DNA of 64,000 bases from Candidatus Saccharimonadota bacterium (GTDB lineage Bacteria; Patescibacteriota; Saccharimonadia; Saccharimonadales; Saccharimonadaceae). The stretch is taken from assembly GCA_905372275.1 (NCBI GenBank), contig CAJPON010000003.1, positions 1-64,000 on the forward strand, in the 5' to 3' direction. Of this stretch, positions 34,463 to 43,095 are shown piece after piece. The stretch's first letter is position 1. Each line of letters starts with the position of its first letter. The notes beneath the pieces were generated by a model. The model was not told the DNA's origin. It saw nothing but the letters and a program-made list of their open reading frames with translations, and did not search any database. A program made the translations under genes and the position numbers.

Positions 34463-34737
34463 TGGAAGTCTCAGACGCATTTCGCATTCTTGGCGCAAAG
34501 ACAGCTAAATTCTTTGGCCGGTATCACTTTTTATTGTTTTTCATATTAGCTGCCGGCGGATTGTCAGTTGCTACCATCCTACTCTACCAAACACTCACTA
34601 CGCCAGCAGAAGAACCGCAAGCTAGCACCTCCGCTAGTTTTGATGATACTACCATCAAACGCATCCGCAAGCTAAAATCAGCTGGCAATGCACCGAGCAC
34701 GCCGCCACCAGCCAACGATAGGACAAACCCGTTTTAG
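34462..34737 (+). CDS. Small single-helix membrane protein in pilus operon, 91 aa
   Basis: One membrane helix (about residues 19-42) is followed by an Ala/Pro/Ser-rich tail with a short basic stretch (TTIKRIRKLKSAG). It occupies the place of pilP in other operons but shows no PilP domain or lipobox. It is probably a lineage-specific pilus accessory protein. Confidence 0.6.
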   Translation: MEVSDAFRILGAKTAKFFGRYHFLLFFILAAGGLSVATILLYQTLTTPAEEPQASTSASFDDTTIKRIRKLKSAGNAPSTPPPANDRTNPF

Positions 34738-34740
34738 TCT

Positions 34741-35319
34741 ATGATTTTGCTCGGTTCAGCGGTACTCAATGCAGAAATATTCAGTATTCAAACTGGCGGC
34801 AAGGTAGCGCGCACAACCCGCGCAATCATTAATCCCGCCAATCTGCAAATTATCGCCTTCGAAGTGTCAGGGCCGCTAATTCAGCAACACCCCGCGCTGA
34901 TGTTGCTTAGCGATGTCCGCGAACTGAGCAATATGGGCTTCATTGTCGACGACATCGACCAATTCATAGCTCCGACCGACGTTGTGCGCGTCAACGACGT
35001 CTACCAGCTAAAGTTTGATATCATCGGCAAACTAGTACTTGACGAAAAACGCCATAAACTTGGTAAAGTCATCGACTTCACAATAGATACCACGCAGTTT
35101 CTCATTATGCAGCTGTCGGTCAAGCGGCCGCTACTGCGTAGTTTCAATGATACTGAGATTTTGGTACATCGCAGCCAGATTATCGAGATCAATAACGATT
35201 CAATTGTCGTTCATTCCCAAGCTAAAGCCCCCGAGCCAGAACTCCATGAAGTAGTCGGTAGCTATATCAATCCGTTCCGCAAACCAAAGCAGGCTCGACA
35301 GAATTCAGATATTGATTAG
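34741..35319 (+). CDS. PRC-barrel domain protein
   Basis: Two PRC-barrel-like halves: about residues 3-85 (LGSAVLNAEIFSIQTGGKVA) and 90-165 (LKFDIIGKLVLDEKRHKLGK). A Pro/basic tail follows; 192 residues, no membrane segment. PRC barrels bind proteins or RNA. Its place as last gene of the pilus operon is odd and suggests a regulatory adaptor. It is convergent with recX, overlapping it by 4 bases. No clear ribosome site; coupling to the gene before is likely. Confidence 0.7.
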   Translation: MILLGSAVLNAEIFSIQTGGKVARTTRAIINPANLQIIAFEVSGPLIQQHPALMLLSDVRELSNMGFIVDDIDQFIAPTDVVRVNDVYQLKFDIIGKLVLDEKRHKLGKVIDFTIDTTQFLIMQLSVKRPLLRSFNDTEILVHRSQIIEINNDSIVVHSQAKAPEPELHEVVGSYINPFRKPKQARQNSDID

Positions 35320-35990
35320 TAATCTTCTCGGTACAAAGCGGTTTTGATATCATCAAAGCTAAATCCCTGGCGCGCTAGATATTGCATGAACTTTTGCTCA
35401 TCAGAGTAACGCCGGCGTTTTTTAGCAATAACTTTAGCCAGCTCGTCGATATCATTACGCGACGAATCTGCGATTACCGAATCAATGATTGTCTGTGCTA
35501 TACCTTTTGCCGCCAATTCGCTACACAATTTTCGCATAGATACGCCTTTAATCTGATGTCGATTTTCAACCCACCAGTTAGCAAATTTCTGATCGTCAAT
35601 GTAACCGCGCGCTTGCAACTTCGCAAAAACACGCTCCGCCACAGTTTTAGCGACACCTGGCTTTTCCGCTAACTTACCAGTTTTTCTATTTTTATATTTA
35701 CGAGCCAATGTTTTACGGTAAAGATAATCGCGCACTTCACTGCTACTGCGCGGCCGCATCAATACATATTCAAGAGTGCGAGCATACAGCTTGCCGAATT
35801 CGCTTTCCTGCTTGAGGCTAGCTAACTCCTCTTTCGATAAAACCTGTCCAGCCTTAATTCCAAGATCAACAACCTGCGAAATATCCAGGCTAAGATTATA
35901 TTTGCCATCAATATACACATTGACGCGATCCAAATCGCGGACTTGCGGCGAAAGCGCCGTCACAGTATATCGTTCTTGCTGCTGAGCCAT
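35316..35990 (-). CDS. recX: Regulatory protein RecX
   Basis: RecX limits RecA filament growth. The protein has the tandem three-helix repeats of the family (YVLMRPRSSSEVRDYLYRK, RGYIDDQKFANWWVENR, KFMQYLARQGFSFDDIK). At 224 residues it is of usual size. TATAAT ends 6 bases before the ATG, giving recX its own, probably leaderless, mRNA, although recA lies directly upstream on the same strand. Confidence 0.85.
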   Translation of the reverse strand: MAQQQERYTVTALSPQVRDLDRVNVYIDGKYNLSLDISQVVDLGIKAGQVLSKEELASLKQESEFGKLYARTLEYVLMRPRSSSEVRDYLYRKTLARKYKNRKTGKLAEKPGVAKTVAERVFAKLQARGYIDDQKFANWWVENRHQIKGVSMRKLCSELAAKGIAQTIIDSVIADSSRNDIDELAKVIAKKRRRYSDEQKFMQYLARQGFSFDDIKTALYREDY

Positions 35991-35996
35991 ATCATT

Positions 35997-36002
35997 ATTA
36001 TA
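35997..36002 (-). promoter_or_regulatory. -10 box of recX, leaderless type
   Basis: TATAAT, then AATGAT, then the ATG at 35990. The rest of the 140-base gap between recX and recA shows no gene. Confidence 0.55.
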
Positions 36003-36130
36003 GCTGAAAAAGCGGCCATTTACCGACTAGCAAGCTACTATAGTTCGCATAAATTATCATGGTATTCAAAGATACTACGCCACTAAACTTAGCTCGGATA
36101 TACTTCTAGCGGACTGTTTTCTTTTTACTT

Positions 36131-37174
36131 CTAATCTTTCGGTTCTGGTTCAGCGACCTTTTCGCGAACTTTAGCGTCAATCTCAGCCAGGACTTCTGGA
36201 TTTTCTTTCAAGTATTTTTTAGTAGCTTCGCGACCTTGGCCGATTGTTGCATCATTATACTTATAAAACGCTCCAGATTTGCTCAAGATTCCGTACTGAA
36301 CGCCCAGATCGACAACATCACCCGTTTTGCTGATACCTTCGTTATACATGATATCAAACTCAGCCATACGGAACGGCGGCGCAATCTTGTTCTTGACGAT
36401 TTTGACGCGCGTGCGATTACCGCGAATTTCATCACCGTCCTTGATCTGTCCAATCCGGCGAATATCTGCTCGCACCGATGCGTAAAACTTAAGCGCATTA
36501 CCGCCAGTAGTCGTCTCGGGGTTACCGAACATCACACCGATTTTCATGCGGATTTGATTGATGAAGATTACTGTAGCCTTCGACTTGTTAATAATACCGG
36601 TTAGTTTGCGTAGTGCTTGGCTCATTAATCGTGCTTGCAAACCCATGTGTGAATCACCCATGTCACCGTCGATTTCAGCTTGCGGCACCAATGCTGCCAC
36701 CGAGTCAACCACTATCAAATCAACAGCATTTGAGCGCACAAGTGTCTCGACAATTTCCAACGCTTGCTCGCCGTTGTCGGGCTGCGATACTAGCAAATTA
36801 TCAGTGTCAACGCCAAGCCGTTTAGCATATGCTGGATCAAGTGCATGCTCAGCATCAATAAAAGCTGCCGTCCCGCCTTGTTTTTGCATTTCGGCGATAG
36901 CATGCAGCGTCAAGGTTGTCTTACCGCTCGACTCTGGACCATAAATCTCGATAATTCGACCTTTCGGATAACCGCCGCCCAGCGCCAAATCTAAGCTCAG
37001 ACTACCGCTTGGCAATAGCTCGACGTCAACTTTTTTAGCCTCTCCTAGCTTCATGATTGAGCCGTCGCCAAACTGCTTGGTAATCTGCTCCATCGCCAAA
37101 CCCAACGCCTTTAACTTGCCGTCGTCAGCCGCTGGCTTATCTGCAGATGTTTTTGGTTCGCTTTTCTTCGCCAT
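36131..37174 (-). CDS. recA: Recombinase RecA
   Basis: A complete 347-residue RecA. Walker [18 protein letters not shown] is near residue 73. Also present are [18 protein letters not shown] (Walker B with loop L1), [20 protein letters not shown] (loop L2) and an acidic C-terminal tail. It drives recombination, repair and integration of taken-up DNA. TATAAT and a strong AAAGGGGAG site lie upstream. It is divergent from the prepilin gene. Confidence 0.97.
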   Translation of the reverse strand: MAKKSEPKTSADKPAADDGKLKALGLAMEQITKQFGDGSIMKLGEAKKVDVELLPSGSLSLDLALGGGYPKGRIIEIYGPESSGKTTLTLHAIAEMQKQGGTAAFIDAEHALDPAYAKRLGVDTDNLLVSQPDNGEQALEIVETLVRSNAVDLIVVDSVAALVPQAEIDGDMGDSHMGLQARLMSQALRKLTGIINKSKATVIFINQIRMKIGVMFGNPETTTGGNALKFYASVRADIRRIGQIKDGDEIRGNRTRVKIVKNKIAPPFRMAEFDIMYNEGISKTGDVVDLGVQYGILSKSGAFYKYNDATIGQGREATKKYLKENPEVLAEIDAKVREKVAEPEPKD

Positions 37175-37228
37175 ATCTCCCCTTTCTTGCTGATATCTTT
37201 AATTATACATGAGCGACGCAGTTTTTGG

Positions 37229-37234
37229 TATAAT
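37229..37234 (+). promoter_or_regulatory. -10 box of the prepilin gene, leaderless type
   Basis: TATAAT, then GGTAAGT (7 bases), then the ATG at 37242. Confidence 0.5.
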
Positions 37235-37241
37235 GGTAAGT

Positions 37242-37640
37242 ATGAAACAAAACGGCTTCACAGTTATTGAACTTTTACTGGTGATAGTTTTACTTGGAGT
37301 TGGCAGCTGGCTATTTTTTAATGAAAAAGCAACTATCGATGCCACTGCTCGCGACAATCAGCGTAAAGTCGCTATCAACGCGATGTATTACGGATTGGAA
37401 GAGTATTTCTACGCTAAAAACGGCTATTATCCGGCTTCGATTGACAGCAAAACGCTGCGCACCGTCGACCCTGCTCTTTTCACTGATCCGAAAGGCAAAA
37501 AACTTGGCAACAGCGGCAGCAACTACGTCTACGAATCAACAGGCTGCAATAACGAAAATCGATGTACTGGCTACACGCTGCGCAGTTCAATGGAACGTGA
37601 AGATACTTACACCAAGACTAATCGCGATCACAAGAAATAA
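37242..37640 (+). CDS. Type IV prepilin-like protein
   Basis: From the ATG at 37242 the protein starts MKQNGFTVIELLLVIVLLGV, a class III prepilin signal: cleavage after the Gly, new N-terminal Phe, Glu at +5 and a hydrophobic helix. A globular domain of about 110 residues follows, with a C-terminal cysteine pair (TGCNNENRCTGY) that could form the pilin disulfide loop. A start 33 bases earlier would spoil the short leader. It is probably a major or minor pilin for the operon at 29-35 kb. Confidence 0.88.
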   Translation: MKQNGFTVIELLLVIVLLGVGSWLFFNEKATIDATARDNQRKVAINAMYYGLEEYFYAKNGYYPASIDSKTLRTVDPALFTDPKGKKLGNSGSNYVYESTGCNNENRCTGYTLRSSMEREDTYTKTNRDHKK

Positions 37641-37644
37641 TCAG

Positions 37645-38424
37645 CTAGTCATCATTCGTGACTGGGCGGCCATTCTTGAACGCCTCAACGGCATTATTAA
37701 GAACCGCTACTTGGTTTTTTGGATCAGCAACATAGCTAAAGCGATAGGTTGTTTCGTCGCCCTCGGTACTTAACCGAATCGATCCGTAATTAAATAAAGT
37801 TTGTAGAATACCTTTTTGCGAATAGCTAGAGTCCTCGATATTCATCAGACTAACTGTTTGTTCGCGTTTTGAAAACAAGCTTATTTGAATTTCTTGAATA
37901 ACACTTTCGTTGGTCAAGAAAAAGCGATTTTGCATATATACCCAAATCGCTATATACAAACCGATACCGAATAAAATAATCACCATCAAGCAAATCAAAA
38001 TAACCTGCGGATACATTGATTGCGCCAAGCCAATCGGCTTAGCAATATCAGGGTAGCAAAACATGAAAACTGACACCAAAATAATTGCAAGAATCATCGC
38101 AAATGTCGGCCCCCAAATACCAATGCTGTGTCGCGGAATCATTTGAATGACATACTCATGCTCGCTGAGATTAAGCCACGGGTAGAGGCGGCATGATTCC
38201 TCGTGCTTGCGGCGGGTCTCTTCGGAAATATGAACCGGAATCGGCTCGGTTGAGCGCGCTACATGCACAACCTGCTTGCCAGAGTCGGTGACTGATACTG
38301 GGTTGGTTTGCACAGCCGATTCTGTACCAGTAGCCTGCTCTTGCTGCTGTTGCTGTGGAGCTGTGTATAACGGACGTCCTTCAGCGTCGTAAGCGACTGG
38401 TCTGCGGCTATCGTCATCGTCCAT
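37645..38424 (-). CDS. Membrane protein with bacterial PH domain
   Basis: The N-terminal ~90 residues are polar and Gln/Thr-rich. Two membrane helices follow (about 105-125 and 135-160), then a bacterial pleckstrin-homology domain (NRFFLTNESVIQEIQISLFS, SIRLSTEGDETTYRFSYV). The function is unknown. Strong GAGGAGG site. A TAGTATACTAC...TAGTATA repeat in the 33-base gap after ruvB may be its promoter or operator. Confidence 0.75.
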   Translation of the reverse strand: MDDDDSRRPVAYDAEGRPLYTAPQQQQQEQATGTESAVQTNPVSVTDSGKQVVHVARSTEPIPVHISEETRRKHEESCRLYPWLNLSEHEYVIQMIPRHSIGIWGPTFAMILAIILVSVFMFCYPDIAKPIGLAQSMYPQVILICLMVIILFGIGLYIAIWVYMQNRFFLTNESVIQEIQISLFSKREQTVSLMNIEDSSYSQKGILQTLFNYGSIRLSTEGDETTYRFSYVADPKNQVAVLNNAVEAFKNGRPVTNDD

Positions 38425-38456
38425 GATACCTCCTCGTTTATACTACTTGTAGTATA

Positions 38457-39467
38457 CTATAAATTCCCTGCATTGCCGAGATGCCGCTTCGCCTTAATCG
38501 TTACCCGGCGGCCGCGCGGCGTGCGCTCAATGAAGCCAATTTGCAGTAAATACGGCTCATAAAAGTCCTCAATCGTTGTTGCTTCGTCGCCAGTCAGGGC
38601 GGCAATGGTGGTTAGACCCACCGGATTGTCACCATAATTTTCCAGGATTGATTGTAGTAAATTACGGTCGGCTGGGTCTAATCCCAACTCATCCACTTCC
38701 AGCATTTCCAAAGCACTCATTGTCGTTTTCACATCAATTATGCCATCACCATTGACGTCGGCATAGTCGCGCACGCGCTTGAGCAGGCGATTGGCGATGC
38801 GCGGCGTCAGGCGGGCCCGCGTCGATAGTAAATCCGCTGCTTCGCGCCGAATCGACGACTCCAGAATGGCTGCACTCCGCGTCACAATCTTAGCAATATC
38901 CTCTGGCTCGTAAAATTCCAAGCGGTAAATATGCCCAAACCGATCGCGCAGCGGTGCCGCCAGACTACCCGTCCGCGTCGTCGCACCGATGACCGTAAAC
39001 CGCGGCAGATCCAGCCGGATTGACCGAGCTGCCGGCCCTTTGCCGATGACGATATCCAGCTTGAAATCTTCCATGGCCGAATACAAAATCTCCTCCACCG
39101 CCCGACCGAGTCGATGGATCTCATCGATAAACAAAATATCGCCGTCCGCCAAATTCGTCAAGATTGATGCCAAATCACCCGCCTTTTCAATGGCTGGGCC
39201 GCTGGTGATGCGTAAATTCGTACCCATCTCATTGGCGATGACCGTCGCCATGGTCGTCTTACCCAGCCCCGGCGGGCCGTACAGCAACACATGATCTAGC
39301 GGCTCGCTGCGCTTTTTCGCCGCGTCAATTGCCAAACGTAAATTACGCTTCAATCGTTCCTGACCAACATATTCATTAAAACTCTGCGGGCGCAAGCTAA
39401 CTTCAATCCGCTGCTCCTCGGCGTCATCATCGTGCGGACTGGTATCGACTATTCTTTGAATTGCCAT
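38457..39467 (-). CDS. ruvB: Holliday junction helicase RuvB
   Basis: The AAA+ motor of branch migration; 336 residues. It has [56 protein letters not shown] and a C-terminal winged helix with RTPRGRR. The set is complete with ruvA and ruvC upstream on the same strand. Confidence 0.97.
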   Translation of the reverse strand: MAIQRIVDTSPHDDDAEEQRIEVSLRPQSFNEYVGQERLKRNLRLAIDAAKKRSEPLDHVLLYGPPGLGKTTMATVIANEMGTNLRITSGPAIEKAGDLASILTNLADGDILFIDEIHRLGRAVEEILYSAMEDFKLDIVIGKGPAARSIRLDLPRFTVIGATTRTGSLAAPLRDRFGHIYRLEFYEPEDIAKIVTRSAAILESSIRREAADLLSTRARLTPRIANRLLKRVRDYADVNGDGIIDVKTTMSALEMLEVDELGLDPADRNLLQSILENYGDNPVGLTTIAALTGDEATTIEDFYEPYLLQIGFIERTPRGRRVTIKAKRHLGNAGNL

Positions 39468-39480
39468 AGATTAAGCCGTT

Positions 39481-40059
39481 TTATCCCTTCAACGCTTCCG
39501 TCACCCGCTGCGCCGTCGGCAGATTAGTGTCAACATTTTCCAGCGCTTTGGTAGCGTCCGCTAAGGTGTAGCCCAGCGCCATCAGCGCTTCTAAAGCTTC
39601 GTCAGAAGTATTCAATTCAGCTTGGACCGGAGTGTCCGCTCGACCGTAATGCGCTGGCAAGCCAACCTTATCGCTCAGATCAACCACCACCCGCTCGGCA
39701 GTTTTTTTGCCAATACCAGCAGCTTTTTGCACAAAAGCACTGTCAGCGTTGGCAATAGCGTTGCGCACCTGTTCCGCATCGCCCAGGCTGAGAATCGCTA
39801 GCGCCGCCTTCGGGCCGACACTCTGAACGGTAATCAGCATTTCAAACAGCTTTTTTGCCGCCAAACTAGAAAAACCGAATAGTTCTTCCGCCTGCTCGCG
39901 CACATGGTGGTAGGTATAAAACTTGACGTCTTGATTCAGTACCGCCGCCTCAAAATCGCCAGCCGCCACACTGACTTCGTAGCCAACGCCGTGAACGTCA
40001 ACCACGACGCTGCCAGCGCCAAACTTTTCAGCGATCACACCAGAAAGATGAGCTATCAT
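39481..40059 (-). CDS. ruvA: Holliday junction protein RuvA
   Basis: A 192-residue protein: OB-fold N-terminus (MIAHLSGVIAEKFGAGSVVV), a double helix-hairpin-helix region (about 70-130, with VGPKAALAILS and GIGKKTAERVVVDL) and the RuvB-binding domain III (ALEALMALGYTLADATKAL). It starts 6 bases after the penicillin-binding protein stop and ends 13 bases before ruvB. Confidence 0.95.
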   Translation of the reverse strand: MIAHLSGVIAEKFGAGSVVVDVHGVGYEVSVAAGDFEAAVLNQDVKFYTYHHVREQAEELFGFSSLAAKKLFEMLITVQSVGPKAALAILSLGDAEQVRNAIANADSAFVQKAAGIGKKTAERVVVDLSDKVGLPAHYGRADTPVQAELNTSDEALEALMALGYTLADATKALENVDTNLPTAQRVTEALKG

Positions 40060-40065
40060 AATCAG

Positions 40066-42588
40066 CTATGGCGACGTAGTGTTACCGCCAGGATTATTAC
40101 TATTATTGCCGCCATTATTGCTACCGCCAGAATCGCCTGAGCTGCCGCCACTATTATCGTTTCCGCCAGCAGCCGCACAATTGCTAGTATCTTTACTGTA
40201 GTTCACGCCGTCGATTTTACTTTTATCGACCATAACCACTGAGCCTGTCTTGAGGTCGCAGGCTGCCACTTTAGCATTTGTGCTTTTACAGTTAGCAGTG
40301 TCTTTCGAGTATTTTGTCGAGTTAAAGCTAGCTTCGTCAATAGTTTCAACCTTGCCGATAGAGAGGTTGCAAACGGTAATCGTCGGCGCCTTACAATTAG
40401 CAGTGTCTTTTGAATATTTCGTCGAGTCAAACTTGTCCTCATCGATAGTTTCAATCTTGCCGGTAGAGAGGTTGCAAACAGATACTTTAGTTGGCTCAGA
40501 ATTACACGATTCAGTCGGCAAAGCGCCGCTCATAAAGTATTCATTATAAGTATTAGCACCGGCTTTCGCCGCCAAGCCGCCCTTGTCCTTACAGACAGCG
40601 CGCTGAACGATACCGCTCGGCAGAGTGAATTTAACATCTGGCTTGCCTGACAATAGCGACGTCATCGTACTCTTCCAAATCGGCCCAGCCATGTCGCTAC
40701 CACCGCTAATCATAGCAGAGTTATCATTATTGCCAACCCAAACACCAACAACATATTGCGGATTATAGCCAATCGTCCAAGCATCGCGGTTGTCGTTGGT
40801 AGTACCAGTTTTAACAGCAACAGTATGATTACCGTTAACCGTAATTGACGAACCAAAGATGCGTGCGCGAGTTATCCTGTCGCTAAGAATATCTGAGATT
40901 AGGTAAGCCCCCTGAGCGCTAATAACTTGCTTAGACTTGCCCTCGTGTTTGTAGATTGTTTTAGCGTATTTATCGTCAATCTGAGTAATTTTAGTAATAT
41001 CATGTTGCTTACCGCTATTAGCGAAAGCAGTATAAGCATGCACCATATCCTGCAAAGATGCCTCGGCCGAACCAAGCGCCAACGATAAGCCGTGATCGCC
41101 CTTCTTGATAGAGGAAATGCCCATACTGTTAGCAGCTGTTACTGAACGAGAAATGCCGTATTTTTGCATAACTTCAACACTCGGGATATTCAATGACCAG
41201 TTGAGAGCCTGGCGCACCGTAGCACTACCGCCGCGGCTAGCTTCATTTTTATCGGCATCGCGCGGCACATAGCCGCCAAAATCCTTAACTTTATCTTGCA
41301 AAATAGTCGCTGGTGTAATCACGCCGTCTGCCAATGCTGCTGCGTAATAAATCGGCTTGAAGCTAGAACCTGGCTGGCGCCTAGTCGTCACCATGTTAAC
41401 CTTGCCCCATTTTTCATTATTATAATCGGCGCTACCAACCAAAGCTCGAACTTCACCAGTCGTTGGATCAACGACAACTCCGCTGGCATTAGAGCCGCCC
41501 ATTCGGTTAATATGCCTCATTTGCTTGTTAATGTTGTCTTTGAGGGTATTCTGTATATCAATATCTAGCGTCGTTGTGACTTGATAGCCAGAACGCATAA
41601 CTTTTTCGTAACCGTCTTTTTCGTAGCCGCCTTTTTTAGAGCTATATTTATCGCTGAGCTCAGCCACCACCATTTCAGCAAAATGCGGCGCCACGCTATC
41701 ATTCTGCGTTGAAGGCGGCGCGTAAGCCAATTGCTGGGCTAAGGCCTCTGTTTTTTGCGCTTCGGTGACGTAGCCTTCTTTTACCATTCGACTGAGTACT
41801 GTTTTTTGCCGTTCTTTAGCATATTCAGCACTGCCGCTAATCGGCGAGTAGCTGCTCGGTGCCGGCAATACGCCAACCAGCATAGCGCTTTCTGCCAGAG
41901 TTAGTTCTTTCGGTGTTTTATTGAAATAAGTCTTAGCCGCATCCTCTATACCAAAAGCGTTTTCACCAAAATAGACCGAATTGAGATACATGTCGAGAAT
42001 CTCGTCTTTGGAATAGTTTTGCTCGACAGCAATCGACATGAAGAACTCTTGATATTTACGCATCAAACTATGCTCGTCGCTTAGCAATGTATTCTTAACC
42101 AATTGCTGAGTGATAGTCGAGCCGCCGCCATGCCGTGTCACTGCCGCCCTGGCAATGCTGAAAAGATTAAATCCTCCGTGTTTATAAAAATCTTTATCTT
42201 CGCTCGCCAGCAAAGCATTCTTCATATGATCCGATATCTGATCAAGCTTCACGATATTGCGTTTCTCAGCCCGACCAATACTATAAAAAGTCTTACCATT
42301 TCTGTCTTTTAGAACGATTCCGGTATTATTACGGTTCATCAAACGTTCAACGTCGCGGATATCATTAGCCAGCATGATGTATGTTACCACTGGTATGATA
42401 ATCATAATTGCTAGAATAGGACCGCCAACAACGGCAACCTTCTGCTTGCGCGACAATCCTTGCCACCAAGCGACAAGTTTACCGAACTTACCCGTCGGCT
42501 GGCGATGAACTTTACGAACTGGAGATTTCTTACGACCTATGTTAGCGTAGCGCGATAAACGCGGCGGTTGCTTTTGTATATGCATCAC
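40066..42588 (-). CDS. Class A penicillin-binding protein (PBP1A type) with two-cysteine repeats
   Basis: A bifunctional peptidoglycan synthase of 840 residues. A basic cytoplasmic tail precedes a membrane helix near 55-75. The GT51 transglycosylase domain carries LLASEDKDFYKHGG and GGGSTITQQLVKN. The transpeptidase has GSSFKPI (SxxK), SLN and KTGTTNDNRDAW. All catalytic residues are visible. The C-terminal ~150 residues are three repeats with paired cysteines, then a Gly/Asn/Ser-rich tail. It sits inside the ruv cluster, between ruvC and ruvA. Confidence 0.95.
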   Translation of the reverse strand: MMHIQKQPPRLSRYANIGRKKSPVRKVHRQPTGKFGKLVAWWQGLSRKQKVAVVGGPILAIMIIIPVVTYIMLANDIRDVERLMNRNNTGIVLKDRNGKTFYSIGRAEKRNIVKLDQISDHMKNALLASEDKDFYKHGGFNLFSIARAAVTRHGGGSTITQQLVKNTLLSDEHSLMRKYQEFFMSIAVEQNYSKDEILDMYLNSVYFGENAFGIEDAAKTYFNKTPKELTLAESAMLVGVLPAPSSYSPISGSAEYAKERQKTVLSRMVKEGYVTEAQKTEALAQQLAYAPPSTQNDSVAPHFAEMVVAELSDKYSSKKGGYEKDGYEKVMRSGYQVTTTLDIDIQNTLKDNINKQMRHINRMGGSNASGVVVDPTTGEVRALVGSADYNNEKWGKVNMVTTRRQPGSSFKPIYYAAALADGVITPATILQDKVKDFGGYVPRDADKNEASRGGSATVRQALNWSLNIPSVEVMQKYGISRSVTAANSMGISSIKKGDHGLSLALGSAEASLQDMVHAYTAFANSGKQHDITKITQIDDKYAKTIYKHEGKSKQVISAQGAYLISDILSDRITRARIFGSSITVNGNHTVAVKTGTTNDNRDAWTIGYNPQYVVGVWVGNNDNSAMISGGSDMAGPIWKSTMTSLLSGKPDVKFTLPSGIVQRAVCKDKGGLAAKAGANTYNEYFMSGALPTESCNSEPTKVSVCNLSTGKIETIDEDKFDSTKYSKDTANCKAPTITVCNLSIGKVETIDEASFNSTKYSKDTANCKSTNAKVAACDLKTGSVVMVDKSKIDGVNYSKDTSNCAAAGGNDNSGGSSGDSGGSNNGGNNSNNPGGNTTSP
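40200..40510 (-). repeat. Three tandem two-cysteine repeats in the PBP
   Basis: About 35-residue units with the pattern VCNLSTGKIETIDE, DKFDSTKYSKDTANC. The first two are nearly identical and the third is diverged (AACDLKTGSVVMVDK). Each has one Cys near its start and one at its end. Confidence 0.85.
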
Positions 42589-42604
42589 CTACCATTATAT
42601 CACC

Positions 42605-43084
42605 TTACGCTTCAATACGGCTCATAAACGCATGCGTTAAAGCTGCCGCCAATGCATCAGCGCAATCATCAGGCTTCGGTACCTCTTGTAGCCCTAGCTG
42701 AATACGCACCATTTCTTGAATTTGCGGCTTTTTGGCGGCACCGTAACCAGTGATTGATTTTTTGATTTCATTCGGCGTGTATTCGTGAATTGGCAATTTC
42801 GCTTGGCGACCTGTCAATATTGCTACGCCGCGCGCCTCGGCAACACTGATTGCTGTCGTAATATTCTTAGTAAAAAACAGTTTCTCAACCGACATAACAT
42901 CCGGCTGCGTCTCTTTAATAATATCGGTTAAACCCGAGTAGATCTCTTCAAGGCGATCTGGCAATGGCGTGTGTGCTGGCGTAGTGATCACTCCAGCCGT
43001 AACCAGCCTCATTCTACCGCCGTTGACATCAATTACGCCAAATCCGAGAATACCTGTACCAGGGTCAATTCCGATAATTCGCAT
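42605..43084 (-). CDS. ruvC: Holliday junction resolvase RuvC
   Basis: An RNase H-fold resolvase, 159 residues from the ATG at 43084 (MRIIGIDPGTGILGFGVID). The acidic catalytic residues are in IGIDPGT, SVEKLFF and KPDDCADALAAALTH. A GTG 15 bases earlier overlaps the stop of the preceding gene but its AGGA would be too close. The ATG gives the conserved family N-terminus. Confidence 0.93.
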   Translation of the reverse strand: MRIIGIDPGTGILGFGVIDVNGGRMRLVTAGVITTPAHTPLPDRLEEIYSGLTDIIKETQPDVMSVEKLFFTKNITTAISVAEARGVAILTGRQAKLPIHEYTPNEIKKSITGYGAAKKPQIQEMVRIQLGLQEVPKPDDCADALAAALTHAFMSRIEA

Positions 43085-43095
43085 GCTGGTATGGA

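Noticed and set aside
40203..40454. 83-codon minus-strand frame inside the PBP repeats
   Set aside because: Out-of-frame shadow of the cysteine repeats. The main frame is continuous with the catalytic domains.
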